Shown: positions 63,656 to 64,000 of the stretch, one piece after another
How positions within the stretch are numbered: the stretch's first letter is position 1
Layout of the letters: each line of letters begins with the position of its first letter
Translations under genes and position numbers: made by a program
NCBI GenBank assembly: GCA_018350325.1
Contig: JAEVLN010000011.1
Location: forward strand, 2,538,449-2,602,448
Length of the DNA stretch: 64,000 nucleotides
Reading direction: 5' to 3'
Origin: Globodera rostochiensis
Lineage: Eukaryota; Nematoda; Chromadorea; Rhabditida; Heteroderidae
Notes under the pieces: generated by a model
Told to the model about the DNA's origin: nothing
Seen by the model: the letters and a program-made list of their open reading frames with translations, nothing else
Databases searched by the model: none

Positions 63656-63939
63656 TTAACTTTTGGGTGGAGAACGGGGAGTGAGTGATTGGTGGTGACG
63701 AATTGAGAGAAAATGGGGTTTAATTTTAGTTTGCTCGAGGAAAGGACGACGTGTTGAGAAAGTGTGGGCAAAATGATTGAGGCCAATAAGGTCAGCTGAT
63801 AAACACGGCAAAAATTGAACAAAAAACGACGCCATTGGAGGGAAATAGCCGGAGACAGTCCAAAAAAGTCGAAGTTTACAACTGCGTGAGTTTACAACGC
63901 CGAACAAGTGAGCTGAGAAGATACCGTATATACTGTTGT

Positions 63940-64000
63940 AATCCCCCAACCTCTAATAATCCCCCAACCTCTAATAATCCCCCATCTTCTGAGTAGGTTG
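63940..64000. repeat. Short tandem repeat at the window end
   Basis: About three copies of an 18-base unit, AATCCCCCAACCTCTAAT, ending in a variant copy. It continues to within a few bases of the window edge. Confidence 0.75.

Overview
This window is eukaryotic and almost certainly nematode. Genes are split into many short exons with introns often under 60 bp. Families include a GAR-3-type muscarinic receptor, a ground-like cuticle/hedgehog-related protein, a DAF-12/NHR-8-type nuclear receptor and a ZYG-8 doublecortin kinase. A high share of introns with GC donors (seven of roughly 110 I reconstructed), many poly-C/poly-G runs and C-rich introns suggest a plant-parasitic cyst nematode (Globodera/Heterodera type). 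That species-level guess is inference.

Layout, left to right. A partial minus-strand gene lies at 31-323. gar-3 (+) spans 3200-8159 and converges on a minus-strand trimethyllysine dioxygenase gene (8592-11094). A repeat-rich island follows (11.2-16.8 kb): a hAT-like element with exact 8-bp target duplication, a palindromic MITE, a 22-copy 69-bp array, a small membrane-protein gene and a 20-bp array. Next come a 717-residue ground-like protein (+, 17118-20364), a small secreted protein (-), a nuclear receptor (-), and an acidic secreted protein (-). Two large minus-strand extracellular genes follow: a CUB + C-type-lectin membrane protein (26342-29901) and a 13-module Kazal protein (30682-36724). 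Then zyg-8 (-) and TSR2 (-), a cluster of MITEs (42.3-45.3 kb, one nested in another), aldolase (+), a 2.58-kb hAT-like element filled with tandem repeats, and aminoacylase-1 (+). The right third is sparser: a low-complexity conserved-looking gene (-), an F-box-like gene (-) with an apparent frameshift, a long gene-poor stretch and a gene with a PP1-docking-like motif (-).

The genes are unrelated housekeeping, signalling, matrix and metabolic genes, with no operon-like or cluster logic evident. The most distinctive features are the GC-AG introns, confirmed by reading frame and protein-family continuity; one zyg-8 intron with no AG acceptor; six transposon copies with perfect 8-bp target duplications; and tandem arrays that stay open in one or all frames. 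Exon boundaries were read by eye from splice dinucleotides plus frame, so single-base errors are possible.
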